From Gnetum montanum (taxonomy: Eukaryota; Streptophyta; Gnetopsida; Gnetales; Gnetaceae), in assembly GCA_015680685.1 (NCBI GenBank), contig MNCI01013583.1, positions 525,652 to 589,651 on the forward strand: 64,000 bases of DNA, given 5' to 3'. Shown here one piece after another: positions 11,001 to 23,000 of the stretch (positions are counted from its first letter, which is position 1; each line of letters begins with the position of its first letter). The notes beneath the pieces were generated by a model. That model did not search any database. It had not been told where the DNA came from and was given only the letters and a program-made list of their open reading frames with translations. The translations under genes and the position numbers were made by a program.

Positions 11001-14000
11001 TGAGTGAGGGTTAGAGGAGCGACAGCCATGTTGCCATGGGAAATGTGAGGGGCACACCTTGCTGCAAAATCTACACTATCTTTTTTTTCTAGAGCAAATT
11101 TCGGGAGTATATTAAATTAAAGCAGAAAATGTACAGGCAGGGCAGATCCCCTGGGCTTCAAGCCAGAAAAAACACAGTTGGGAGGCATACCATCCTCCCC
11201 ATCCAAAAACCCATCAAAATGGGGTTAAGCAAGAACCCCCCTAACAAAACCCAACAATGCAAATTTTAACTAACAGGCCCCCTAGGGCTGAAGCGCAGGC
11301 AACCAAAACAAACAAAATAGACAAACCCCCAATGGAGGGGGTGAACCAACACATCAAAAGACTGGGAACCCATCACACATCCCCCAACCTGTGGGAATGG
11401 TGGGGAAGCTAAGTGCAAGGGCAATGTGGCCAGATTTGGGCATGGAGTGTGTCCAGCTAGGCACACAGTTCCTGCAACTCCACAAAGGCAGTAGCTTGCT
11501 GGAAAGTTTTGAAGCCTTCAGCCTTCTTAGCACATTCCTTGTCAGTGTCTTTCACATCAGGATGCAATTTTGCTGATGCAAGCCAATGTGTCACCTTAGA
11601 CTCCGCCAAGTCACAACATAGTTAATATGCATCCACATGTATGGGCATTTCCCATCCCTAAGCCACATGGTGGTGTTTTGTTCGTGGGCATGCCTCCGCT
11701 GCATACGTTGTGCCTCCTCCTCCCGACGTTCTTGCTCCTTCTACTTAGCTACCACCTTCTTGGACTCTTGTCGTTGTAGCTCTTCCTATTCCATCTCTTC
11801 CTTCAACTCGCGCTTGAGGCATGCCTCTAAATCTGCAGTACCCACTGCCTGTGCCATTTCTTTCCAATGCAACTCCTCCTCATGATGCACCCGAAGCTCT
11901 TCCAGCCGAATCTACACTATCTTTGAAAGGGTTTTACACATGGAGATTTGAGCTTGATGATAACCCACTTATGGTGAATTAGTAAGTTTTGTTGTTTTTG
12001 AGTTTTGCGTATCATGTTGTATCCCACATGTATTGTGTGATGGAATAGATATGTATTGAAGTTGATTTACATTGTTCTAGTCATCATGTTAATTAACTTC
12101 AAGAACCATATTGGAATAGTCCAGAAAGAAGAGTCAAATTGGGAAAATAGTACAATCAGCTCATCCTAGCAGCCAAAGTAGATGTTCAGAACGCATCTTC
12201 AGGAAAACAACCACAATGCACCTCCATTGGCTGCAAATATAGATCAAACAAAAAACATGTAGATAAGTGGGCTGTTGTTGATCAGATCCTCTCTTCTTCA
12301 ATACTTTTGGTAGCAATTTAACATCATCATAGAATTGCAAAATCGCATAGAACATCGTGGACACGTTTAAGAGGGCTTTAAGTAAGAAATTAGATATGGA
12401 GTTCATTTACTTATTGAATAGGATGAATAGACTTTGTATGGAAAGGGGAAAAGACTTAGAAGTCATCAATGAGCTTCGAGGACTCAAGGAAATCCTTGTA
12501 GTCTCATTTCTTGGGCATTTCTCATCAAAAGTGCTAAAGTTGTCCACAAGTATGATTAAGTCATCAACACATTGTCAGCAAATGACAAGCTGAAAGGTAT
12601 GAACTTTGAAACCCCCACTAGTGTATTAATAGATCTCAACAACCAATATCATGTTCGCATCTGGGGAAGCTTGGAAGCAAGTCACTCATGTGATAAGGCA
12701 AACTACAACAGTAGTAGCAAGAAGCAAGATTTGAAAAATAAGGGCAAGAAAAAGCAAAGCCAAAATGGCCAAAAGAATGGCAGCCAATCAGAAAAGCAAA
12801 GCTCCAAGAAGAAGAAAAAATTACTTGTAAAAGGTGTAGCAAGAAGGGCCATTATGCAGCAAAGTGCAACACTGTATAATCAAATCAAGAAGAAAGGTTA
12901 GGCAAATCAAGTGGAAAAGACTAGGCCATACTTAGATTTCAATGCTTGTAAGCAAATGTCTATACTTCACACCCTGAAATGGGAGATCTGTTTGTGGAGT
13001 AAAGAGGAGAAATATACCTCTAGATCCCATCGGGGGATGTTGCAACAAAAGCTGATCAGGAGCCAAGAACGATAGGAACTTAGAGAGTCGTTATTTCAAG
13101 AGGAACAAGCTTTACTGCTTGAGCTGCAACAACTTCACCAAGAAGAGATAGAGTATTGGCGCCAATGGTCACGTAGTAGGAGGATGAAAGATGGGGATTG
13201 GCCCACAAAGTTTTTCTTTGCGATTGCTCAAGCTCATAATCTGGCAAAGGCAATGCCAAGTTTCGTTAGGCAGGGATAAGTGCTAGACTGTATCGAGGAC
13301 ATTGTGCAAGAATTCCAATCCTACTGGGGGAACATATGGGCGCAGTGGGAGATGCTGCCTTTATCGATCCAACTTCAGCCAATTCTCATGAGGGAGGACA
13401 ACCAACAATTGATGTCTCAATTTACGTGGGAAGAGCTTGATTATGCTTTAGGGGCCATGAAGACCAAACTGGTGCCAAGGCCAGATGGGTGGCTGATTGA
13501 ATTCTTCTGGGAATTTGCGGACATTCTAGGTAACAATATCCTGGATGCTTTCAACAACATGCTTAAATGGCGTTAGGTCCACAGGGAAATCAATTGCTCC
13601 CACATCATTCTGATCCCTAAAATTGAAGGACCTTCAGAGGCTTCCCACTACAGACCCATTGGGGTCTGTAACACACTCCTTAGACTTTTCACTAAACTTC
13701 TGGCTCAAAGATTGGGACCTTTGATGCATGTTTAGTCTGACATAATCAGGCTAGGTTCATGCGAGAGAGGCTACTTCAAGACCAAGTTATTTTGTTGCAA
13801 AAAATACTTCACTCACTACATGTGGAACGCTTCCCCGAACTTTGTCTTAAGCTGGACACAACAAAGACGTATGACTGTCAATTAGGAGGCCTTATGAGCT
13901 ATCCTAGTCAGGAAAGGTTTCATAGTCAAGGATTCGTTGACTTATGCCTACAGATTCAATCTTTGGCCACTTATTCCATTGATCTTGATGGGGTATTATG

Positions 14001-17000
14001 TGGTTTCTCCTCACTAGGTCGAGGTCTTCGGCAGGGTGACCCATTATCACTGTATCTTTTCATTATGGTGATGGATACCATGTAGGATTACTACCATGCA
14101 GAAGGGGTGCAAGGGTTACAAATCAACAGGGTGGACTATATGGTAAAGCACTACGCTAATGATAGAATGTTATTTACCCAGACATCGGTGCCATAGGCGA
14201 AAGCATTGGATTGGGTGCTGGTGCGAATGGTGAGGGAGATTGGGCTAGAAGTGAATAAGGCACAATCGGCACTTTACACTGTTCATACTAACTCTAGGGT
14301 TCAGGTGCATATCACACAAACCCTGGGGGTGTTGCCAAGTATGGATGGGGACCAATATTTGGGGTTTCCCATGTTTGAATGGGGGCGGAAAAGCACTTGG
14401 ATACATGTTCTCAAACATATTCAACTACAGTTTGGGCATTGGACCATGCACTTTTTAACATGGAAAGGGTGGATTCTGTTGGCTACATTGGTGTTGTCGA
14501 TTGTTGCCAGATTTACTATGTCAATTGCTACACCCCCTCTCCCCTCCCCCTTCTCTGAGTTCAACAATAAAGTTGATCAAATGATTTGGAGTTTCATTTG
14601 GTCAAGGGGGAAAGGGGGGAAACATATCCATTTGGTAGGTTGAGACACAATCGCGTGACCAAGGGATGCAGGTGGTCTTGGGATTTCAAAATTTGTGAAT
14701 CTAGTGATGGCAGGATAGCAACAGCTGGTCCATCACTTGACAAGACCTAACATGCAGCTCATTCCTTGGATATGGATTATCCATCAAAAATATAGCCAAT
14801 GAACTGCTACTCCACAAGATTCAAGGCTCTGGAGATCGAGGTGTTGACATGTCCACCACATGATGCAGCTAGGGTGGCTCAACATTTAGCCAAAAGACAT
14901 TTTTTCGAAGCAATTCCCTATGATACTTGGGTGGCGATAGGTGTGGCAAGGCTGCCTACTAGAGAAAATTAACGTGTTCATATGGCTCATTAATCATGCA
15001 ATGGTTCTAGTCAAGGCAAAGTTAAGTCGACATGGGATACAAATCGAGGACACTTGTCCAACATGCGAGCAAGCCACAAAGACTTGGCAACACATGGCAT
15101 TTGAATGTGTGTTCAACATTGCGGTGTGACAAAGTGCATGTATTAGACCAGTGATTATTTTAAGTGGAGATTCGATAGTGACTGCCATTCTTTGGTGCTT
15201 GTGGAAGGCATGTAACTGACTGGTTTTCAGCCAAGTGCCACTTCCATTGCTAGCACAAGTGGCTGCTGAGGGTGTTAGACTATGGAGGGAAGCTACGGCC
15301 ACAATGGGAATGACTCCAACATTTGAACCATCTTGCTGCCATTTTCAAGAAAACACAGAGCTATGGGACCTGGTGCAACAGGTAGGTTGGGCAAGTTTTT
15401 TGCCATGTTTGTTGGGAGATCCCACCCTGCCAGATGATGAGTTCTTCACCAAATGGCATGGTAATTCCATGACTTTTCAGGGGTTTACCATCGAACTATC
15501 TAAAGAGGCATTGGCTAGGGTTCTGGGGGTACAGCTGATTGGTGAAAGTGTGGACCCAACAATGGGTGGGCTTTGGGAAGCTCAGCATTTCTTTCCAGGG
15601 TCGTACCCTAGGATGGTCAATAGACAGATTCCTAAGTCTACTTTGTTGCCATTGTGGTAGTTAGCAGCTGAGCTCGTTGAAAGGTTCTTCGTTCAAATAG
15701 GTAATGTGTCGAAACTCCAAGGGGTCCATTTTGTGCTCTTGAAGTGTCTCAAAATGGGACAATCGGTGAATATTCTTGGTTTTTTCCTTGCATTGTTGCA
15801 TCGGAGAAGACTCGGGAGACACTCAAGGCTTATTCTGGCTCTATGGCATGTGGCGCATTCAGCACCTAAGATGAGAGAAATGGACCTGGCAAGCATGATG
15901 ACCTTCCACACGGTCTACAAGAGACGAAGGCAGCTACAAACTGCCCAATGGATAGAGGTTCCTAAAGTATGTATTGTCCTAGCCCTTATGGCTTCCAAGC
16001 AACTTAGGCAAATTGATGATGCACCTCAAGACGAGCTGCCGCATGAGGGTTTGATTGACATGAAGGCACAAGTAGAGGTGGAGAAAGAGGAGGCCACTAC
16101 CAAAGCAAGAATTGATGAGCACCAGAATTGGGAGGCCAAATGAAAAGCTAGGGAGGCCACATTCCAACAAGAAATGAAGGAGTTTTGGGTACATCACCAA
16201 GAGGAACTGCATTGGCATGAAAGGGCACATGCTATGACCATGGCGGAGTTGGAGACGCGGATAAGGTGTGAGTTGAAAGAAGAGATGGAGCAAGAGGAGA
16301 CACAAAGGCAGGAGGCCGAGAGGGTAGCGGCAACAAGAAGGGAATAGGTGCGTCAAGAGGAAGAGGCACAACAGGCATAATTGAAGCGAGCACATGAACA
16401 GAATGCCACTATGTGGAGCACGAAAGGGGAATGCCCATACACGCAAATGCACATTAACCACAATGTGACTTGGTTGAGCTTGTGACGGCATATTAGGATC
16501 GCTTCCACAAAGTTGCACCCCAACGAAAAAGGATCTAGAAAAGAACAAGCAAGGAAAGTCGAGCACTTTAAAACATTCCAACATGCAGTTGTGTTTGTGG
16601 AGTCATAGGAGCTGCATGCACAGCTGGATGTGCTTCACACTCAACTATAGTCATATTGCCACAGTGTTCACCTTCCCCACAGTCTGGGATATGAGTGATG
16701 TGTTTCGAGTCTATGTGGGACCCCCTGGGTAGGGAGGGTCTTTTCTTGTTTGCTGCTTTTGCTTCTTGGTTTTAGTTGCCCACATTGATGAGGCATTTTT
16801 GATGGGTGTCAACCCTAGGGGACATTAGTCGATGTTGGCCGAGGGGCCATCAATTGATGCTTTAAAGTTTAAGGGGGTTTCAGCATTTAATGTTTGTTAA
16901 TCGTTGGAGTCTAGGGGATTTTGGGTTAAATCCTCTTTGTTGGGGAGGATGGCGTGCCTCCCCAGTCTGTGGGGTTCCTTGATGATCAAGGTTTCTCCCT

Positions 17001-20000
17001 TGAGCCTGTATATATTCTTCTTTTCTTTTAATATAATCCCGAAATTTTACTCAAAAAAAAAACACACTTGTCCATGTTGTTGACAGAAGATAATCAAGAC
17101 CTTCTCAATTTGATGTTTTGAACAAGCCAATCTCAACAGTGACCAAGCTAATATCATTGGTTATGCAAATACTACTACAACCTGGAAGTTGAAAGGGGTC
17201 CACTTCTAGTTTTTGAAGTGTCTTAGGCTCGGCTGCCAAATTAATTTCCCAAGGTTTTTCATTGAGGCTCTAAGGTGACAATAGTAGGGTCACCATTCTG
17301 GGTTGATCCTTGCTCTATGAAAGGCCATGATTCTAGTGCCTCCCAAGCTGCTGCGTCCTAGGCCGCAAATGGTCTACAAAAGAAGACAATTGGGGGTAGG
17401 TAGGATGGGGGTGGTTTTTTAGCCCGAGCTTGAGCCCAATGGTTCAAGGACACTAGCGACAAGTCCTATAAGCAGGTGGACACCTCTGATGCTGAAGTTG
17501 TTGGAAAGGGTTGTTTTGGATGCCCAAGCCAAAATTAGGGAATTGGAGGTATAAAAGGTGATAGCCGAGGCGATGGCCATTTCTATAAGAGAAATGGTAA
17601 CCACAACACAAGAGAGGGTCATTGAGAAGGCCGTTGAATGGGCCAAACGAGAGGAAACGCATGGCTAGGAGGTCCATGAACAAGAGTTTCAGGGTCATCT
17701 GGGTCTAGCAGAGCACCAATTTGTTGAGTGAGAAAAAGAGCTAAAGCGGCACTAGGACCTGCAAGAGTCAACAAGCCAATCAATGCTTAAAGACTCTCTT
17801 ATGGAGCAACTCAGAGAGGAGCTTAGACAAAAGGAGACATGCAGCACCAAGGGAGAAAGGGCAAAGTCGGAGTGGCGGGAGCTAGAGCAGCAGGAGGCAA
17901 CTGAGATGCAGTGTCAATTGGATCATGCTCACTAGAGGAAGGCTCAGATGTGGTTGCAATTTGGTAAGTGCCCATACCAGGTTATGAGTACTTGCTGCAA
18001 CACATCTTGGATGGTGCTACGTAGACATATTAGGAGGACGACTAATCAGCTACATTTGGATAAGACAGGGATGGCAGAAGAGCAAGCGTGCAAGGTAGAG
18101 GCGACTAAGGAGTTTCAACAGGCTACAACGCTTGTTGATACCGAACACCACCACTCTATTTCCTATGCTTAATGCTTGATCCTCTCAATGTGATGTCCTG
18201 GTCACAAATCCCAAACTCTACATGAAGATGGTTATACCAATTGCCAAAGCAACACCAAGTTGCAATAGGAAGATAACTCAGTCCACAAGAATCATCACCT
18301 ACACAAGTTCAACAACCAAAATAACACAATGTGCAGCACTCTAACTTTGACATCAATAAAGATGATAGTGTGCATGTTCCTCAAAACTTCACAAGTAAGG
18401 GATGTCACAAAGCTCATCAACTTCTCAAGGATCTTAGGCAATGAAGTTGGCAAGATTGGTACTCATAGTTGGATTGCAACTCATCAAGTAAGAGGATGAT
18501 GAAACAAGACCTATAGAACTTTATCTTACTTGCAATTAAAATCCAATTAGTTTCAAGGAAGCTATGAACTATCTTGAATGATGTGAAGCAATGTGCCAAA
18601 AATATGAAGCATTGATTGAAAATGGCACATGAGAATTGGTTAATTTTCCGCTTAGCAAGCAAGTGATATGAAACAAATGGGTCTTCCAAGACAAATACAA
18701 CTTGGATAGAAGACTTAACAAGCATAAGGCAAGGCTGATTGTCAAAGGTTTCATGCAAAAACATGATATTGACTACACAAAATTTTTTACACTGACAGCT
18801 AAATGGTAGAACATTTGAACTCTTGTTGGATTGGCTGCACAGAAAAGATGGAAAATACATCAACTTGATGTAAAAATCGCATTCCTTAATGGAGATTTGG
18901 TGGAGGAGATCTATATTTCCCAGCTAGAAGGATTCAAAGTTGAAGGGCAGTTGAAAGAGGTGTGCAAATTCAAGTTCTTGTTTGGTCTGAAGCAAGCACC
19001 TTGTGCTTAGTACACTAAGTTGAATGAGAGATTAGTAAATTTGGGCATTCAAATTTATAACTACAAGGATGTGGATTAAACAGTGGACTGAGGCCCTGGC
19101 CAAGTCTCGGGCCGAACACGAGGCCCAGCTTCGTGAACGAGAACAAGAGCTGACCCGACAACACGCGCTCATGATGGAGGCCTCTCGTGCCCAACTCATT
19201 GATGAGCTCCGGGACCAACTTAGAGAGGAGCTGTGCCAAGAGGAGGCGGCTCGTCAAGCCCAAGAGGCGGCCACCCGGGAAGGGCAGAAACGCCTACAAG
19301 AAGAAGAAGAGCAACGACAAAGGCAGCTTGACCGGGCGCACGAGCACAGTGCCCGGCAGTGGCTTAGGGGGGGTGCTGCCCATACAGCCTCTTGGGCATT
19401 AGTTGTGAGAGCTCCTGGGGGGAACTCAGGCGACACATCAGACGCACGTCAACAAAATTCCATCCAGATGCGGGGGACTCATCGGTTGACCGGCGCAGGA
19501 GAGAGGCTGCTATGCAGGGCATCCAACAAGCGGCGAACTTCATGAACACCGAAGAGCACCGCAACACCCTGGACTTGCTACATAGCTTGAACGGCCTCAG
19601 TGTGCCTGTCGCCAGCTACCCACTCGCCCCTAAGGCCCCCCCTCCTGCCACCCGTTGTNNNNNNNNNNNNNNNNNNNNNNNNNNNNNNNNNNNNNNNNNN
19701 NNNNNNNNNNNNNNNNNNNNNNNNNNNNNNNNNNNNNNNNNNNNNNNNNNNNNNNNNNNNNNNNNNNNNNNNNNNNNNNNNNNNNNNNNNNNNNNNNNNN
19801 NNNNNNNNNNNNNNNNNNNTTTTGAGTTTTTGAGCTCTGAGCTTTTCGCGCTCTGAACTCTGCGGTTATGAGGGGTACTAAGGCTTCCACCTCCTCACCT
19901 TCCCAATGGGCCATCCTTGATGTCCCTTTAATTTGTATGCTTGTGTACCATACTTCATAGTAATACAAACCCGAACATTCTCTCAAAAAAAAATAGTATT

Positions 20001-23000
20001 CATCAAATGCACAAATGGTAGAAACACATTTTCTTATACATGTGAACATCATCTTAATCATAGGTAAAAGTAAAACATCCATTAAGAAAGTGAAGTGCAA
20101 CTTGGCAAAAGACTTTGAGATCACTGATCAAGGACTAACGAGATATTACCTAGGAATTGAAGTGCTTCAAGAGAAAAATCAAATCATATTTAAGTTGAAA
20201 AAGTACATTGAAGATCTTTTGGAATGATTTGGAATGAAAGAAGCTAAAACAATCTCCACTTCAATGAAACAAAATCTGAATTTACAAAAGAAGACTCTCA
20301 AAATGCATATGCAACATTGTATTGAAAGATAGTTGAAAGCTTTAATTAATCTCACCAATACTAGGCCAGATATATTTTATGCCACCGGAAAACTTGCAAG
20401 GTACATGGCTAGACCCAAGAACAATCATTGTAATGTAGTGACACTAGGGCTAAGATATCTAAATAAGGCAAAGCACTTTGGAGTTGTATATAAAAGAGAC
20501 AATGAACTAAGATTACAAGCATATTCAGATTTAGACTATACTAGATGCTTGGATATAAGGTGGTCAACTTTAGGTTATCTAACTTTCTTGGATCCTCACC
20601 AATCTCCTAGAGATTAAAAAGGGCAAAATACAAAGCTATCTCAAAAACAAGCAAAGAGGTTGAATGGAGGAGGAAGTTGCTAGATTTTTCTTAACTTCAT
20701 GCAAAAGGGACCAACAAAAATGTGATTCACATGGCTAAGAACCCTGCTGATCATGATCACACAATGCACATTGGTTCTAAGTTACACAAAGTACGTCACA
20801 ACAAGGCGATTGAATTGCATCATATTCCAACAGTAAAGCAAGATGCAAACACTCTCACAAAGCCACTTAGCAACATAAAGATTGAACAATTTAGAGATCA
20901 GCTAGGACTACACAACAACTTGTCTAGATGATTGGCTACCTAGCATAATGAAGGTTGCCTAAGCTATCATGGTCTATCTTAGGATGCATTTGCATTTTTC
21001 ATGGGGTTTTCCCTCCAGGCATTTCAGTTTTCCCCAAAAACATTTGATTTTTTCGGTCATCTAGTTGTAGTTCAAAAACCATCCAAACTTGTGGAAATGT
21101 TAACCCTCGTAAAGTCAATTACTATGCTTAGTTGTTTTTGAGTTTTGCATATCATGTAATATTCCACACGTATTACATGATGGATAAAACATCCTTTCCA
21201 AATGTTAAATAAAGGCTATGGTGTTGTACTATTTTATCTCATCTTGTTGTGCTATCACAATGTGGTGTGGTATTACAATGTGTGTGTATTGCATTATGAG
21301 TTGTGTTGTTGCATTGTGTGGTTCCTTATCATGCCCCACTAGATATTGTGCTTAATGATCTAATTTAATACATCTGTTTTTAGTTATCTCCATTGCATTC
21401 TACAGGCATGCTTCTGCATTGTTTTCTCTCACGTAACTTTCAAGCATTCATAGCTTAAACTAGCACTTGAGGCTTGGAAGCCTGAAGTGCAAGGAGGATT
21501 CAACCTAACATCTTCTCCAATAATTTTTCAACTACTTACTACAGATATTTACTTGTACCATAGCATAGGGGTTTTAATGAAATATGCTTGACTTATAAAA
21601 TACATAACATGTTTATACCATCCATAGCTTATATTTCGTTTTTGCAAAATGTTTTGAATCGTACTAGATTCTTCATCAGTTGCAATTGATTTATCAAATA
21701 TTTAAAACAGAATAAATAGCATTATTGGTAATGGCTAGTTAAGATGTAGTGGATAACGGTTAGTTTTAAACAATAAAAAATTCTTATAAAGTTAAAGAGT
21801 TAAAAGAAAAAAAAAACTTAATTTTAAAAGGTATAACAGCTAGTTTTAGGGGACAACTTTGCCAAAAATGGCATGAGTACATCATGAGAACACCCCATTC
21901 TTTCTTTTTTGAACATTGGACTTCTCTAAGACTTCTAAACATAAAACAACTTAAAACTATAACTTCTAACTTTTAACATGAGCATGACAACCTAAAATGA
22001 AACATCGCATTAGACATGAAAATTAAATTGCGAACTAAACACCATGGCTTTCACCTTGGAGGGCCAAGACAATTTCTGCAGTATGCTCAACAATCCATTG
22101 ATCATTTTTTTTATTGAAATGCTAAATCTTGTCAGTTCATGAATAAAAAAACTATACGTTGGTTTACCTATTCAAGTTTGTCTAATCTATCTCTGCCACT
22201 TTATTCTATGCATTTTTCTTTTCCATTTCACTTGCTTAAACATTGATGAGATAGGCAGTGAGTGATTGGTTTGTCCCCAGTACACTCCAGGGATGCATCC
22301 CAATGAAAAAACACACATATGGGATGTCATGGGAACGTGAACACGTCCCAGAACATCCAGGGGATGTTTATGGGACAGGAACACAATTTTGACTAATTTT
22401 TTTTAAATATTATTGGTGAAAATTACTAGTTTTTAGAATTCGACACCTACAGCATAGCCTTATTAACACCAATAATGTGTCCACAGATGTGATTAGCAGG
22501 CCAATAAACATTGAAAGCAAAGAAATTTCAAGGAATTTTTGCTCTATTTTTTAATATGTATGAAATATTATTAAAATATCTTATTTTCATAGAGGTCCTG
22601 CTAACATACCAGACTGTTTCAAGAATTTCTAAAAAATCTCATAATGGTTTTGGGGCGTGTTTTTACATCCTGACGTTCTGCCATCCCAAAAATGCAGTGA
22701 CGTATAGGCTTTTCCTTATAGCAGGTTTTAGATGACTGAATGTTAGATTAAAATATAAGCACTTAATGTCAACCCTTAAGTTGGGGCCTGACAAGCCTAC
22801 CCTAAGGGATCATCCAAATTTGAAGGCTTAAGGGCAATGAAGATGATGATGACCACATCTATCAATGCATCAATTATTAAACATCTGCCTGACTGCAGAA
22901 TCTGATTTTCCTTTATTTCTTTTTGCCAATAAACAAATAAATCAGCTATTCAATAGAATAACCAACTGGAAATCAAAGTATAAAATCACCTTTTGTACTT

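Larger units (their letters stand above)
12960..17059 (+). mobile_element. LINE copy A (L1-type), near full 3' half, with J-like tail
   Basis: The order is: a pre-RT segment ([11 protein letters not shown], about 13190), the RT, a zinc-binding motif, a second region with its own conserved block, a coiled coil, a J-like segment and a 3' UTR ending AATATAATCCCGAAATTTTA plus an A10 tail at 17050-17062. It interrupts the Copia element after gag. Many stops and small frame changes show it is dead. The 5' boundary is approximate, and the endonuclease is missing, so the copy is probably 5' truncated. Confidence 0.8.
11956..21700 (+). mobile_element. Ty1/copia element, broken up by LINE insertions
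   Basis: The left LTR starts at about 11956 (TGATAACCCACTTATGG) and shares TTGTTTTTGAGTTTTGC.TATCATGT with the right LTR starting at about 21099 (TGTTAACCCTCGTAAAG). Between them lie a gag with zinc knuckle (12357-12901), an RT split in two (18570-19073 and 19998-20230) and an RNase H (20333-20931), all on the plus strand and in Copia order. Protease and integrase were not found; LINE copies A and B occupy that part. The element is antisense to FPG. The right LTR end is not defined. Confidence 0.65.

Noticed and set aside
19376-19580. J-like segment read as an exon of a host DnaJ gene
   Set aside because: Four copies share the same upstream coiled coil and poly(A)-type end, and copy D has a target-site duplication, so it is element sequence.
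22280-22380. GGGATG/CATCC motifs as possible terminal inverted repeats of a DNA transposon
   Set aside because: Units are short and irregular and no partner end or target duplication was found.
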